NCBI GenBank assembly: GCA_964370605.1
Contig: CAYJJX010000004.1
Location: forward strand, 61,165-125,164
DNA: 64,000 nucleotides
Direction of reading: 5' to 3'
Origin: CAYJBH01 sp964370605
Lineage (GTDB): Bacteria; Bacillota; Clostridia; Oscillospirales; Ruminococcaceae
The notes under the pieces are model-generated. The model saw only the letters and a program-made list of their open reading frames with translations, was not told the origin of the DNA and ran no database searches. A program made the position numbers and the translations under genes. Below are positions 6,953 to 15,620 of the stretch, piece after piece (the first letter of the stretch is position 1; each line of letters begins with the position of its first letter).

Positions 6953-7792
6953 ATGAAAAGTTTTTTGAAGAGCAAACGTTTTGCGGCGCTGATCGTGGCG
7001 GCGGTATTGATACTGGCACTGATGGGATATGCAGGCAGTATCGACCGCCCGACGACGGCGCCTCAACGTTTTATTGTCAGTGTGATGACACCGATGTTGC
7101 GGTTGAGTGAGGCAAGTGTCGGCAATCTACTTGGCTATTTCGACAATGTTCTTCGTGCCGACGATATTGCCAAAGAAAACACAGGACTGAAAAGTGAGAT
7201 CGCTTCACTGCAAAAGCAGGTGGTGTTGTATGAAGACATGCTGGCAGAGACACAGCAATCGGCACAGGCAGAGGCGCTTGCCATTCAATTTCCGCAGGAG
7301 GAGTTGATTGCGGCGACGGTGGTTGGTCGTGATCCGATATCCGGCTTTGAGCAGTTTACGCTCGATGTCGGAAGTGAGAGTGGGGTTGTGAAGGGCGACA
7401 TAGTCATTTCAGAAAACGGACTCTGTGGTATTGTGGATGAAGTCGGCATCGGTTTTTCCACCGTTCGCACTATTCTCAGTCCTTCTCTCAATGTTTCGGC
7501 ACTTCTCAGTTCTTGTCGTGAGACAGGCATTGTAACGGGCGAGGCGTCGAGGGTAGAGCGGGACGAGACGACATTGACATTACTGTCCGCCTCTACCGAG
7601 GCATCGATTTCCGAGCTGGTGGTGACCTCCGGTGAGGGTGGTGTTTTTCCGGAAGGGCTCATTATCGGAACGGTGGCATCGCTGGAACTTTCGATCGGCG
7701 GCAAGACTATGACAGCTGTGCTCGACACGGCAGAGGATATCAGTCGTGTTTCGTCTGTGTTTGTTATTTCAAATCAGGGAATCGAAGATTGA
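6953..7792 (+). CDS. mreC: Rod shape-determining protein MreC
   Basis: MreC is the periplasmic-side scaffold of the elongasome that organises PBP2/RodA with MreB and MreD. The 279-residue product has a cytoplasmic basic start, a transmembrane segment (residues ~10-28), a coiled-coil stretch (IAKENTGLKSEIASLQKQVV, ~77-105), and the beta-domain pair with VVGRDPISGFEQFTLDVG, SENGLCGIVDEVG and SGEGGVFPEGLIIGTV typical of MreC. The stop overlaps the mreD TTG. No mreB is present next to it. Confidence 0.95.
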   Translation: MKSFLKSKRFAALIVAAVLILALMGYAGSIDRPTTAPQRFIVSVMTPMLRLSEASVGNLLGYFDNVLRADDIAKENTGLKSEIASLQKQVVLYEDMLAETQQSAQAEALAIQFPQEELIAATVVGRDPISGFEQFTLDVGSESGVVKGDIVISENGLCGIVDEVGIGFSTVRTILSPSLNVSALLSSCRETGIVTGEASRVERDETTLTLLSASTEASISELVVTSGEGGVFPEGLIIGTVASLELSIGGKTMTAVLDTAEDISRVSSVFVISNQGIED

Positions 7793-8337
7793 AAAAAATA
7801 TTGGATATAATATTGCAGAACCTGACAATACCGATAGGGGTGTTGTCGGTTCTGTTTTGCTTTGTCCTGCAACAGACACCGGGACTTTTTGAAATAGGCG
7901 GTGTAAAACCGATTCCTTTGGTTCCTGCCGTGCTGGCGCTTTCTGCAACGTCAAGAGCCCCGACGTTTAGTGCTCTCGTGGGGCTGGTCGCAGGTTTTGC
8001 TTGGGAGATCGCGGCGGGTCGTATAGTAGGATATTTTGCGCTGTTTTTGATGATCAGCGCCGCTTTTGTTGCAGTTTATTGGCAGCGAGACGGGCTCTCG
8101 GCGGTTAACTTCATATTACATAGCACCCTTGCGGTAGCGATTATTTGTTTGAGCGATCTGCTTGTTTCAGAATACTTGATGGGATACAGTTCGGTGACAG
8201 CCACCTTTTCGCTTCATACCCTGCCAACGGTGCTATATACCGGCTTTGTCTCGCCGATAATCTATCTACTTTGCAATCTTCCAAACTATCTGCACGAGCG
8301 TTCGCTCTATGTGCAGGAGGAGGAATATGAGGAGTAG
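7789..8337 (+). CDS. mreD: Rod shape-determining protein MreD
   Basis: The 182-residue integral membrane protein has five to six predicted transmembrane helices, the right size and position (between mreC and the PBP2 gene) for MreD, the poorly conserved membrane component of the elongasome. TTG start at 7789 overlaps the mreC stop (TTGA). The coding end overlaps the PBP2 start by 11 bases. Assignment depends on topology and synteny more than on sequence motifs. Confidence 0.85.
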   Translation: MKKILDIILQNLTIPIGVLSVLFCFVLQQTPGLFEIGGVKPIPLVPAVLALSATSRAPTFSALVGLVAGFAWEIAAGRIVGYFALFLMISAAFVAVYWQRDGLSAVNFILHSTLAVAIICLSDLLVSEYLMGYSSVTATFSLHTLPTVLYTGFVSPIIYLLCNLPNYLHERSLYVQEEEYEE

Positions 8338-10189
8338 ACGAAACATTTTTATGTTGCTGACCATTGTCGTATTCTGTGTGTTCGGACTTCGTACTTTGCA
8401 GTTGACGGTGGTGAACGGAGAGGAGCTTCATGAGCTAGCCAAGGATGCCGTGATGTATCGTTATACGGTTGAAGCGGACAGGGGAGAGATACTGGATCGA
8501 AACGGCATTTCGCTCGTGCAGAACGAGACGAGCTTTGATCTTATCATTGAGCGGGCTTTTTTGCCGCCCGATGAGCTCAATGAAACGCTGTATAATCTTC
8601 TTACTATATGTGATGATCTGGGATATGTTCCAGATTCACTCTACTATTCAAACGATGAATATGCCGAGTTGGTGGAACGATACGGTCTTGAAGAATACAC
8701 TGAACCGATGCAAAGCAAAATTTGTGGCATAAGAGGCCGCATGGAACTTTATGAATACAGCTACATCACCCCCTATAAGTTTGCGAGCGCAGTTTCGGAC
8801 GAGCTGCTACACCGAGTGTTGGAAAACAGTTCTCTACTCATGGGTGTCAGTGTGCGGGAAAGCTCGGTTCGTGAAGTGATTTACGGTGATCTGATGCCCC
8901 ACATTCTCGGCTCGGTGGGGCCGATATACCCTGAGGAGTTTGAAGAACTGCAGGAGCTGGGTTATGCACTGGACGACACTCTGGGACGAGATGGTCTGGA
9001 GCGTGCATTTGAGGAGCAATTGCGAGGCCATGAGGGTGAGTGGGTAGTCGAAAGGAGTGTCGACGGAGAACCGCTATCGTTGACTGTGCTCCGTCCGACC
9101 GTGCCGGGCGACGATCTATTGCTCACCATAGACAGTGACCTGCAACAGGCGACGACAGACTCGCTGAGCAGGTTGATGGAAAGATTGTCTGACAAGACAG
9201 GAGAGCAGATAACGAACGGCGCAGTGGTGGTGATAGAGGTGGATAGCGGAGGTGTTCTTGCCGCGGTGACAGCGCCGTCCTATGATCTGAACACGTTGAA
9301 TGAAAATTATAACGAGCTGTTGGAGAATCCCGAAAATCCGCTTTTTAATCGGGCTTTAATGGGCTTATATCGCCCCGGCTCTTCCTTCAAACCGCTGGTC
9401 GGTGTCGAGGCTATTGTTGCCGGCGTGGTAGATCCAATTGATACCGTCTACTGTTCAGGGGTTTATACCCATTATTCCGATGTTGGGTTTACTCCGAATT
9501 GTGCCGGAATTCACGGCAGCGTAAATCTTCATCGAGCGATAGAGCACAGCTGTAATGTATATTTTTATGAAATGGGTCGCAGGCTTGGAATCGAAAGCTT
9601 TTCCGATACCGCATTTGAAATGGGGCTTGGCCAGCCGAGCGGTGTCGAAATACCGGAGGCGACCGGTTTTTTATCAACGCCGGAGCAACGGGAGATCATG
9701 GGCGAAGAATGGTTTGTCGGCGACGTAGTGCAGGCGGCGATAGGGCAGGGTGATATCTCGGTCACACCGATTCAGATGGCTGTCTATGCTGCAACACTAG
9801 CGAGTAACGGACGTGTGCCGACAGCACATTTTGTGCAACAACAAACATTGGAACAAAAACCATCGGTATATCTTGATCACGAGGTGTATGATCTTATAAG
9901 AGATGGAATGGTTGCCGCTTCCGGACAAGGGCAATCGGCGATATATCTTTCTCAACTGCCGTTTGATGTGGCAAGCAAGACCGGCACTCCGCAAGGGGTG
10001 GACGGACAGTATGACGGCACCATAATAGCCTACGGCCCTGCCGATAACCCTGAAATTGCCATTGCGGCGGTTGTGGAGAAGGGGCAGGACGGATATGAAC
10101 TTTCAGAACTGGTTCGAGACATCTTCCTTGCATACAGTGGTGACAACGAAAGTTTTGCGACGATACCGACCTATAATGACATGCAATAA
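8327..10189 (+). CDS. mrdA: Penicillin-binding protein 2, elongation-specific transpeptidase
   Basis: This class B PBP cross-links peptidoglycan during cell elongation together with RodA and MreCD. The 620-residue product has one N-terminal membrane anchor (residues ~6-24), a dimerisation/pedestal domain (ADRGEILDRNGISL), and a transpeptidase domain with SSFK (active Ser ~351), SCN (~407) and KTGT (~549). The start at 8327 is chosen over the upstream ATG at 8309 because AGGAGGAGG lies immediately before it. The gene is translationally coupled to mreD. No terminator-like hairpin is obvious before the next gene 81 bases later. Confidence 0.95.
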   Translation: MRSRRNIFMLLTIVVFCVFGLRTLQLTVVNGEELHELAKDAVMYRYTVEADRGEILDRNGISLVQNETSFDLIIERAFLPPDELNETLYNLLTICDDLGYVPDSLYYSNDEYAELVERYGLEEYTEPMQSKICGIRGRMELYEYSYITPYKFASAVSDELLHRVLENSSLLMGVSVRESSVREVIYGDLMPHILGSVGPIYPEEFEELQELGYALDDTLGRDGLERAFEEQLRGHEGEWVVERSVDGEPLSLTVLRPTVPGDDLLLTIDSDLQQATTDSLSRLMERLSDKTGEQITNGAVVVIEVDSGGVLAAVTAPSYDLNTLNENYNELLENPENPLFNRALMGLYRPGSSFKPLVGVEAIVAGVVDPIDTVYCSGVYTHYSDVGFTPNCAGIHGSVNLHRAIEHSCNVYFYEMGRRLGIESFSDTAFEMGLGQPSGVEIPEATGFLSTPEQREIMGEEWFVGDVVQAAIGQGDISVTPIQMAVYAATLASNGRVPTAHFVQQQTLEQKPSVYLDHEVYDLIRDGMVAASGQGQSAIYLSQLPFDVASKTGTPQGVDGQYDGTIIAYGPADNPEIAIAAVVEKGQDGYELSELVRDIFLAYSGDNESFATIPTYNDMQ

Positions 10190-10270
10190 TCTGCCACAGC
10201 TATTGCGTTTTGGCTTATAATTTGATACAATAAACAAGGACATAATACAAACCGAAAGGAATGTTGATAG

Positions 10271-12421
10271 ATGAAAGCAAATATAAAGGTTCATAAGTCA
10301 CAGGCAAAGAAAGACGATGTTGTTTATCTCTCGATCGGCATGATTGTAAAAAACGAGTCGAGATATCTTCGACGTTGCCTTGCGGCGTTGACCGAGCTTT
10401 TGCGTGAGACAAACGGCGAGCTGATCATTGTCGATACCGGCTCTAGTGACGACACGGTGGAGATTGCAAAGGAGTTTACCGACAAGGTCTATTTTTATGA
10501 GTGGACAGGTGATTTTGCCGCCGCCCGAAATGAATCGCTTCGACGTGCTGTCGGCAAGTGGTTTATGTTTGTGGACGCCGACGAAATTTTCGAGTCCACA
10601 AAAGGCATTGCCCAGTTTGTGACAACCGATCAGCCGGAGTGTTTGTCGCTTGGCGCATATAATATACGCAACCTAATCCGTCGTGACAGTAACGAGTATG
10701 TGGATGCGACACTGTTTCGTATCCATCGCATGTACCCCGAGATTAAATTCGAACACCAAATACATGAGAACATCTCGGTACGCCCCGGCTCAAACGCTCT
10801 GTTTTTGAACGATGTACTCTGTATCCATTATGGTTATTCCGATGAGCTGAGCAAGGCAGAGACAAAGGCAAAAGAAAGGCGCAACACCGAACTTTTGGAA
10901 AACGCACTGGAAAAAGATCCGGAAAACACCCACTATCTTTTACACTATACTCGTGAGTTTAAGGTGATTAAAAGTGACTATGAACGTCAGATGGAGTACA
11001 TTGAAAGGGGAATCAAGTGTTCTGTCGGAAAAGATACTCACCCCGCTTTTCTCACCGGCAAAATTTTAAAACTTCACCTTTATGAAAAATACGAAGAGGG
11101 AAAAAAGGCGTATCTTGAATTCATTGAACAGCATGACGATGCAATTTTCAGTGATATTGACTGCAGCTATTTTACCGGCATGAATGCTTTTATTAAGCAA
11201 GATTATCCTACAATTATTATTGCGATTCAGCGGTATCTCAAGGCATATGCGCTGTTTGAAAAAAATGCCATTGCGACCCCCGACTTTGCATTTAATCCAC
11301 AGACAAAATTGTCTGAGATCAACAAAGCGGAGGCTGTTGCAGTCCTCGCATATGCACGTTATAAAGAGGGCGATGCGAGCGACATGAAGCGCTTCACCGA
11401 ACTTGCCGATCACTCGGTCGGCATTCCAAGGGAGGGACGCTCCGTTACAATCGAAACCTTCCTAAACTATTGTATCGAGGAAGAGGACTTTGCCCAGATT
11501 CCGAAACTTTACCGTCAAATCATGGATAACGACAGTTTGCGTGAGTTTATGGAAAAACGCCTTAGCGGCATGACAAATGAAGAGGAACGGCGCATGAATA
11601 TAGCGCAGTTGTTCTGTAACGCATTTAAAGGCGATGAGACAAAGTTCATCGAGATGCAATTTATTCTTTGCGGCAAAAAAGATTACAAGGTGCTTTTTGC
11701 GCAAGACAAGGAAAAAAACACTTCTGTCGCCCCCGATCTTTTGATGATGATGTTGCGGCAGGGCGATTCACTTTCCGAGATTGTCGAATATCTTCCCGAT
11801 CTTGCATCGCTTGAAAGTTGTGCCGCAATTACGGCAAAACGATACGACGGGTTTGACCGCACCGTGTATGAATATGTACGCACCGTCGGTTGCCCGAGTG
11901 AACTGCGACAACTTTTTGCCTTTCATGCTCTTTGCCTTGCGGCAAACAGAATACAGATGCTGGAACCGCAGGAACTGCACACACTATTTGTTCTTTATGC
12001 CGAGGCACTGCATGAAGAGATGAAACTAATGTATCAACCGACCATGTTCCGACCGGAAAACATGGAACTTTTACCGCCGAAATATCAATTTGCATATCGC
12101 ATGAATGCGGTTAAGACTTCACTCGCCGACAACGACTATATCATGGCGGTGCGCAATCTAAAAAGTGCACTTTTCATTCAAAAAGAGTTCGTGAGTGACA
12201 TTGAATACTACTCCGGAGAGGTGCAAAAGAAACAAAAAGAATCGGCGCTCACTACCGAAGAAAAGAGTGAGTTTGAACAGCTTGGCACTACCCTTATCGC
12301 CAAGGCGGAGGAACTCCGATCGGCAGGAATGATCAAGGAGGCAAAGATGATTGCAGATCAGCTTGCCGCGCTGTTGCCGAACGATAAACGCGTAAAGAAG
12401 CTTTTAGATGAGCTGAAATAA
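10271..12421 (+). CDS. Glycosyltransferase family 2 with C-terminal TPR-like helical region
   Basis: The N-terminal ~230 residues form a GT-A fold: SIGMIVKNESRYLRRCL, ELIIVDTGSSDDTVEIA, DFAAARNESLRRA and the metal-binding FVDADEIFE. The remaining ~480 residues are almost wholly alpha-helical with TPR/SEL1-like periodicity (for example NTELLENALEKDPENTHYLLH). Such GT2-TPR proteins transfer sugars to proteins or cell-surface glycans, and some act on flagellin. Here it sits alone between mrdA and purC, with GAAAGGAATG upstream of the ATG. The acceptor cannot be told from sequence. The cytoplasmic location fits the lack of membrane segments. Confidence 0.85.
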   Translation: MKANIKVHKSQAKKDDVVYLSIGMIVKNESRYLRRCLAALTELLRETNGELIIVDTGSSDDTVEIAKEFTDKVYFYEWTGDFAAARNESLRRAVGKWFMFVDADEIFESTKGIAQFVTTDQPECLSLGAYNIRNLIRRDSNEYVDATLFRIHRMYPEIKFEHQIHENISVRPGSNALFLNDVLCIHYGYSDELSKAETKAKERRNTELLENALEKDPENTHYLLHYTREFKVIKSDYERQMEYIERGIKCSVGKDTHPAFLTGKILKLHLYEKYEEGKKAYLEFIEQHDDAIFSDIDCSYFTGMNAFIKQDYPTIIIAIQRYLKAYALFEKNAIATPDFAFNPQTKLSEINKAEAVAVLAYARYKEGDASDMKRFTELADHSVGIPREGRSVTIETFLNYCIEEEDFAQIPKLYRQIMDNDSLREFMEKRLSGMTNEEERRMNIAQLFCNAFKGDETKFIEMQFILCGKKDYKVLFAQDKEKNTSVAPDLLMMMLRQGDSLSEIVEYLPDLASLESCAAITAKRYDGFDRTVYEYVRTVGCPSELRQLFAFHALCLAANRIQMLEPQELHTLFVLYAEALHEEMKLMYQPTMFRPENMELLPPKYQFAYRMNAVKTSLADNDYIMAVRNLKSALFIQKEFVSDIEYYSGEVQKKQKESALTTEEKSEFEQLGTTLIAKAEELRSAGMIKEAKMIADQLAALLPNDKRVKKLLDELK

Positions 12422-12449
12422 CATAAAAATGAAAGGAAGAGAAACCACT

Positions 12450-13145
12450 ATGAACGAAAAAATCTATGAGGGTAAATCAAAAATCATTCTTACAGGTGAG
12501 GACGATAAGAGCGTAGTTATACGCTATAAAGACACCGCTACTGCTTTCAACGGTGAGAAAAAGGCGGAGCTCGAGGGCAAAGGCTTGTTGAATGCCGAGA
12601 TCAGTGAGATCATATTTGATCGTCTCGAGAAAAGCGGAATCAAAACCCATCGTATTCGCCGCATAAGTGATACCGATTTTTTAGTAAAAAAGGTAGAGGT
12701 CGTGATGGTGGAAGTCATCATACGTAATGTGGCTGCCGGTAGTTTCTCACGTCGATTCGGAGTGGAAGAGGGAACAGAACTAAACAATATCATTGTCGAA
12801 TTCAGCTTTAAGAGCGACGAGTATGGCGACCCAATGATCAATAACAGCCAGATCACAGCCATAGGCCTTGCCAGTGAATCGGAACTCTCGCAGATGGCAA
12901 GCGATGCACTGAAAGTAAACGAGATTATGGGCGAGATGTTTGCAAAGGTCGGAATTCGTCTTGTCGACTTTAAGCTTGAATTCGGTCGCTTTGACGGGGA
13001 GATTCTGCTCTGTGACGAAATTTCACCCGACTCTTGCCGTTTTTGGGATATAAAAACGGGAGAAAAACTTGACAAAGACCGTTTTCGCCGTGACCTTGGT
13101 GACGTGCTGGAGGGATATCGTGACGTCTTGAATCGTCTCGGTTGA
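12450..13145 (+). CDS. purC: Phosphoribosylaminoimidazole-succinocarboxamide synthase
   Basis: PurC joins CAIR and aspartate with ATP to form SAICAR in purine synthesis. The 231-residue product has YEGKSKII (nucleotide-binding start), KDTATAFNGEKKAELEGKG, SFSRRFGVEEGTEL, LVDFKLEFGRFDG and LCDEISPDSCRFWD, all family hallmarks. The ATG at 12450 is preferred over 12429 because AAAGGAAGAG falls between them at the right spacing. It is not with other pur genes here. The next gene, a folate cyclo-ligase, overlaps its stop by one base, linking purine synthesis with one-carbon supply. Confidence 0.96.
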   Translation: MNEKIYEGKSKIILTGEDDKSVVIRYKDTATAFNGEKKAELEGKGLLNAEISEIIFDRLEKSGIKTHRIRRISDTDFLVKKVEVVMVEVIIRNVAAGSFSRRFGVEEGTELNNIIVEFSFKSDEYGDPMINNSQITAIGLASESELSQMASDALKVNEIMGEMFAKVGIRLVDFKLEFGRFDGEILLCDEISPDSCRFWDIKTGEKLDKDRFRRDLGDVLEGYRDVLNRLG

Positions 13146-13732
13146 TGAAATTGCAAAAGCAATATTTTCGTGACAGGGCAAGAGAAGTTTGTCTTGATGA
13201 AGAGTACCGCAGCAGGGCGGATAAGGAAATTATCGAAAAAACCTTGCTGCTTCTCGACGGTGCTGAATGTGTGATGTGTTTTGCATCGCTCGAGCGTGAG
13301 CCGTCTGTCGTTGCGTTGATTGAACATCTGCTGGCAAAGGGCGTTTGTGTTGCCCTACCAAGATGTGAGACCGTACAGGGAAGTTTGGCGAATGGCATAA
13401 TGTCCGCCGTTCGTATATATGATTTAGCAGAGACGGTTGTCGGAGCCTTTGGTATTCGACAACCGTCCGATGACCTACCGATACTCTCGCCACTCTTGCT
13501 TGATGCGGTGGTGATGCCGTGTGTAGCCGCCGATAGAAACGGTACGCGTCTTGGGCACGGCAAGGGATATTACGATAGATTTTTGAGCAAAACAGATTGC
13601 AGGACGATCTGTCTTTGCTATGATAGGTTGATATTTGATCGACTTCCGAGCGAGCCACACGACCAAAAGCCGGATGTAGTCGTGACTGAACATGAGGTGA
13701 TATGGGCAACCAATACCGCAAACTTGCGCTAA
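13145..13732 (+). CDS. 5-formyltetrahydrofolate cyclo-ligase
   Basis: The enzyme converts 5-formyl-THF to 5,10-methenyl-THF with ATP, returning stored folate to the one-carbon pool used in purine synthesis. The ~195-residue product has the family signature around GTRLGHGKGYYDRFL (residues ~138-152), an N-terminal substrate/ATP region (RSRADKEIIEKTLLLL) and the PLLLDAVVMPCVAAD strand. It starts one base inside the purC stop. Its last 31 bases overlap the flippase gene, so at least three genes here are translationally coupled. Confidence 0.93.
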   Translation: MKLQKQYFRDRAREVCLDEEYRSRADKEIIEKTLLLLDGAECVMCFASLEREPSVVALIEHLLAKGVCVALPRCETVQGSLANGIMSAVRIYDLAETVVGAFGIRQPSDDLPILSPLLLDAVVMPCVAADRNGTRLGHGKGYYDRFLSKTDCRTICLCYDRLIFDRLPSEPHDQKPDVVVTEHEVIWATNTANLR

Positions 13733-15117
13733 ATACCATACTGCTTGCGCTGAGTACCTTTAGCTCTAAGCTACTGGTTTTTTTGTTGTTGCCGCTTTAT
13801 ACCGAGGTCATGTCACTCGACTCGTTTGGTCGTGCCGACATGTTGATGCAGACCGCAAATCTTTTGCTTCCCATCGTTTCGATCGGGATTATGCACGCAG
13901 TGGTACGTTTTGGCCTCGACAAAGAGTACAGCCGACGCACAGTATTTACCACGGCATCGGTGGTGCTGGCGATCGGTCTTTTGGTGTTTGGCTGTACAGT
14001 GCCGCTTTTTTATCACCTTGAATATGTCGGCGAACTCGCCCCACTCTTGTTACTCTATGTTTTTACCGCACTGCTCCGATCACTGTTCTCCCAGTTTGTT
14101 AGGACACAGCACTATATTCGTCTTTATGCACTGGACGGTCTCTTATCCACTGTATATACCATAATATTTAATGTTATCTTTTTGGTGGGATTGAAACTGG
14201 ATGTGGTCGGATATCTTCTAGCCATCATTGTTGCCGACTCAATTTCTTGCATATTCCTTTTCACGGTGGCGGGACTTCGTCGTTTTTTCAGTTTGAAGAG
14301 CTTGAGCAAACCCGTTGCAAAGGCGATGATGCTCTATGCACTGCCGCTCATTCCAACTCAGATGTTCTGGTGGATTACCAACGTGTCCGATAGGTTTTTT
14401 ATCACCTATATGCTCGGCGAGGCGGAAAACGGACTTTATGCCGCCGCCTATAAAATACCATCCATCGTCAGCATTGCTTCTACCATCTTTATCGAGGCAT
14501 GGCAACTTTCATCGGTGACAGAGGATAATCCGATAAAACGGCAGAAGTTCTTTTCCGACATTTTCCTTGCACTGCAAGGAGTTTGTTATGTAGCTGCGGG
14601 ATTTTTGATAATCGGAAGTAAACTTATTATGTCGATCATCGTCAGCGACGAGTATTTCCTTGGCTGGAAATACATTCCGATTCTGTTGATGGCGACAACG
14701 TTCTCTTGTTTTGTGTCGTTCTTGGGAAGTATTTACATGGTTAAAAAGCGCAGTAGCGTTACCTTCATCACCATGCTTGTCGGAGCTATTTCAAATATTT
14801 TGCTCAACTATCTGCTTATACCCAAAATCGGGGTATTTGGCGCCGCGATTGCCACGGTAGCAAGTTATATGCTGGTGTTTGTGATGCGGGCTGTCAACAG
14901 TAGAAAATATATTAAGATGAAGTTTAATGTTCTCAAGCTTCTTTTAAATGTGTCATTGCTCAGCGCCATGTGTGCCGTGATGATTTTTGAGGTTCAATAT
15001 TATTATCCGATAGCGGCACTGCTGTTGATAGCGGTTGTTGCACTTAACATGAACGCATTGCTTGATACCGCACTCAAGATGCTCGGCAGAAAGAAGAAGG
15101 AGACAACACAGCAGTGA
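13702..15117 (+). CDS. Oligosaccharide flippase family membrane protein (Wzx/MOP type)
   Basis: The 471-residue protein is predicted to span the membrane 12-14 times. It starts NTILLALSTFSSKLLVFLLL and carries DSFGRADMLMQT, typical of polysaccharide-exporting MOP superfamily members that flip lipid-linked sugars. The substrate could be a teichoic acid, exopolysaccharide or glycan precursor. It overlaps the cyclo-ligase by 31 bases with GAGGTGAT as ribosome binding site, and its TGA overlaps the dut GTG. No glycan gene cluster surrounds it; the nearest sugar-related gene is the GT2 protein three genes upstream. Confidence 0.88.
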   Translation: MGNQYRKLALNTILLALSTFSSKLLVFLLLPLYTEVMSLDSFGRADMLMQTANLLLPIVSIGIMHAVVRFGLDKEYSRRTVFTTASVVLAIGLLVFGCTVPLFYHLEYVGELAPLLLLYVFTALLRSLFSQFVRTQHYIRLYALDGLLSTVYTIIFNVIFLVGLKLDVVGYLLAIIVADSISCIFLFTVAGLRRFFSLKSLSKPVAKAMMLYALPLIPTQMFWWITNVSDRFFITYMLGEAENGLYAAAYKIPSIVSIASTIFIEAWQLSSVTEDNPIKRQKFFSDIFLALQGVCYVAAGFLIIGSKLIMSIIVSDEYFLGWKYIPILLMATTFSCFVSFLGSIYMVKKRSSVTFITMLVGAISNILLNYLLIPKIGVFGAAIATVASYMLVFVMRAVNSRKYIKMKFNVLKLLLNVSLLSAMCAVMIFEVQYYYPIAALLLIAVVALNMNALLDTALKMLGRKKKETTQQ

Positions 15118-15557
15118 TAAACGAAGTCTATGTAAAGAAACTCAGTGAAACGGCTCGGTTGCCGCTCTATACGACATCCGGTTCGGCAGGTGCGGACCTA
15201 TTTGCCGACTGTCCCGACGGCGTTACACTTGTACCGGGTAAACCAACACTCATCGGCACAGGACTTGCCCTCGCGATACCGTCGTCCGAATATGTAGGGC
15301 TGGTGTATGTCAGGAGCGGATTGTCACTCAAAGGAATATGCCTTTCCAACGCTGTCGGAGTGATAGACAGTGACTATCGAGGAGAACTGAAAATTGCACT
15401 GACCAACAATGGCGAAGAACCGTTTTTTGTTGAACACGCACAGCGTATCGCACAGTTAGTCATCACCCCTGTCGCGGTCTGCAATTTTGTTGAAAGCGAG
15501 GAACTTCCCGAAACCAAAAGAGGGGTCGGTGGATTTGGTTCTACCGGAACGAAGTGA
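15114..15557 (+). CDS. dut: dUTP diphosphatase
   Basis: The homotrimeric enzyme hydrolyses dUTP to dUMP, keeping uracil out of DNA and feeding thymidylate synthesis. All five motifs are visible in 147 residues: SAGADLFAD (I), RSGLSLKG (II), GVIDSDYRGELKI (III), RIAQLVI (IV) and the C-terminal RGVGGFGSTG (V). The GTG start lies inside the stop of the preceding flippase gene (GTGA). Spacing of 63 bases separates it from trmFO. Confidence 0.96.
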   Translation: MINEVYVKKLSETARLPLYTTSGSAGADLFADCPDGVTLVPGKPTLIGTGLALAIPSSEYVGLVYVRSGLSLKGICLSNAVGVIDSDYRGELKIALTNNGEEPFFVEHAQRIAQLVITPVAVCNFVESEELPETKRGVGGFGSTGTK

Positions 15558-15620
15558 TAAGAATAATACGGCACAGGATGTGTTTTTGCGGATTTAAAAT
15601 GATTACAGCTTTTCAGCGAC

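Noticed and set aside
12524..13327. Minus-strand open frame of 267 codons
   Set aside because: It is opposite purC and the folate cyclo-ligase and is very rich in Ser and Arg, as expected for a shadow frame.
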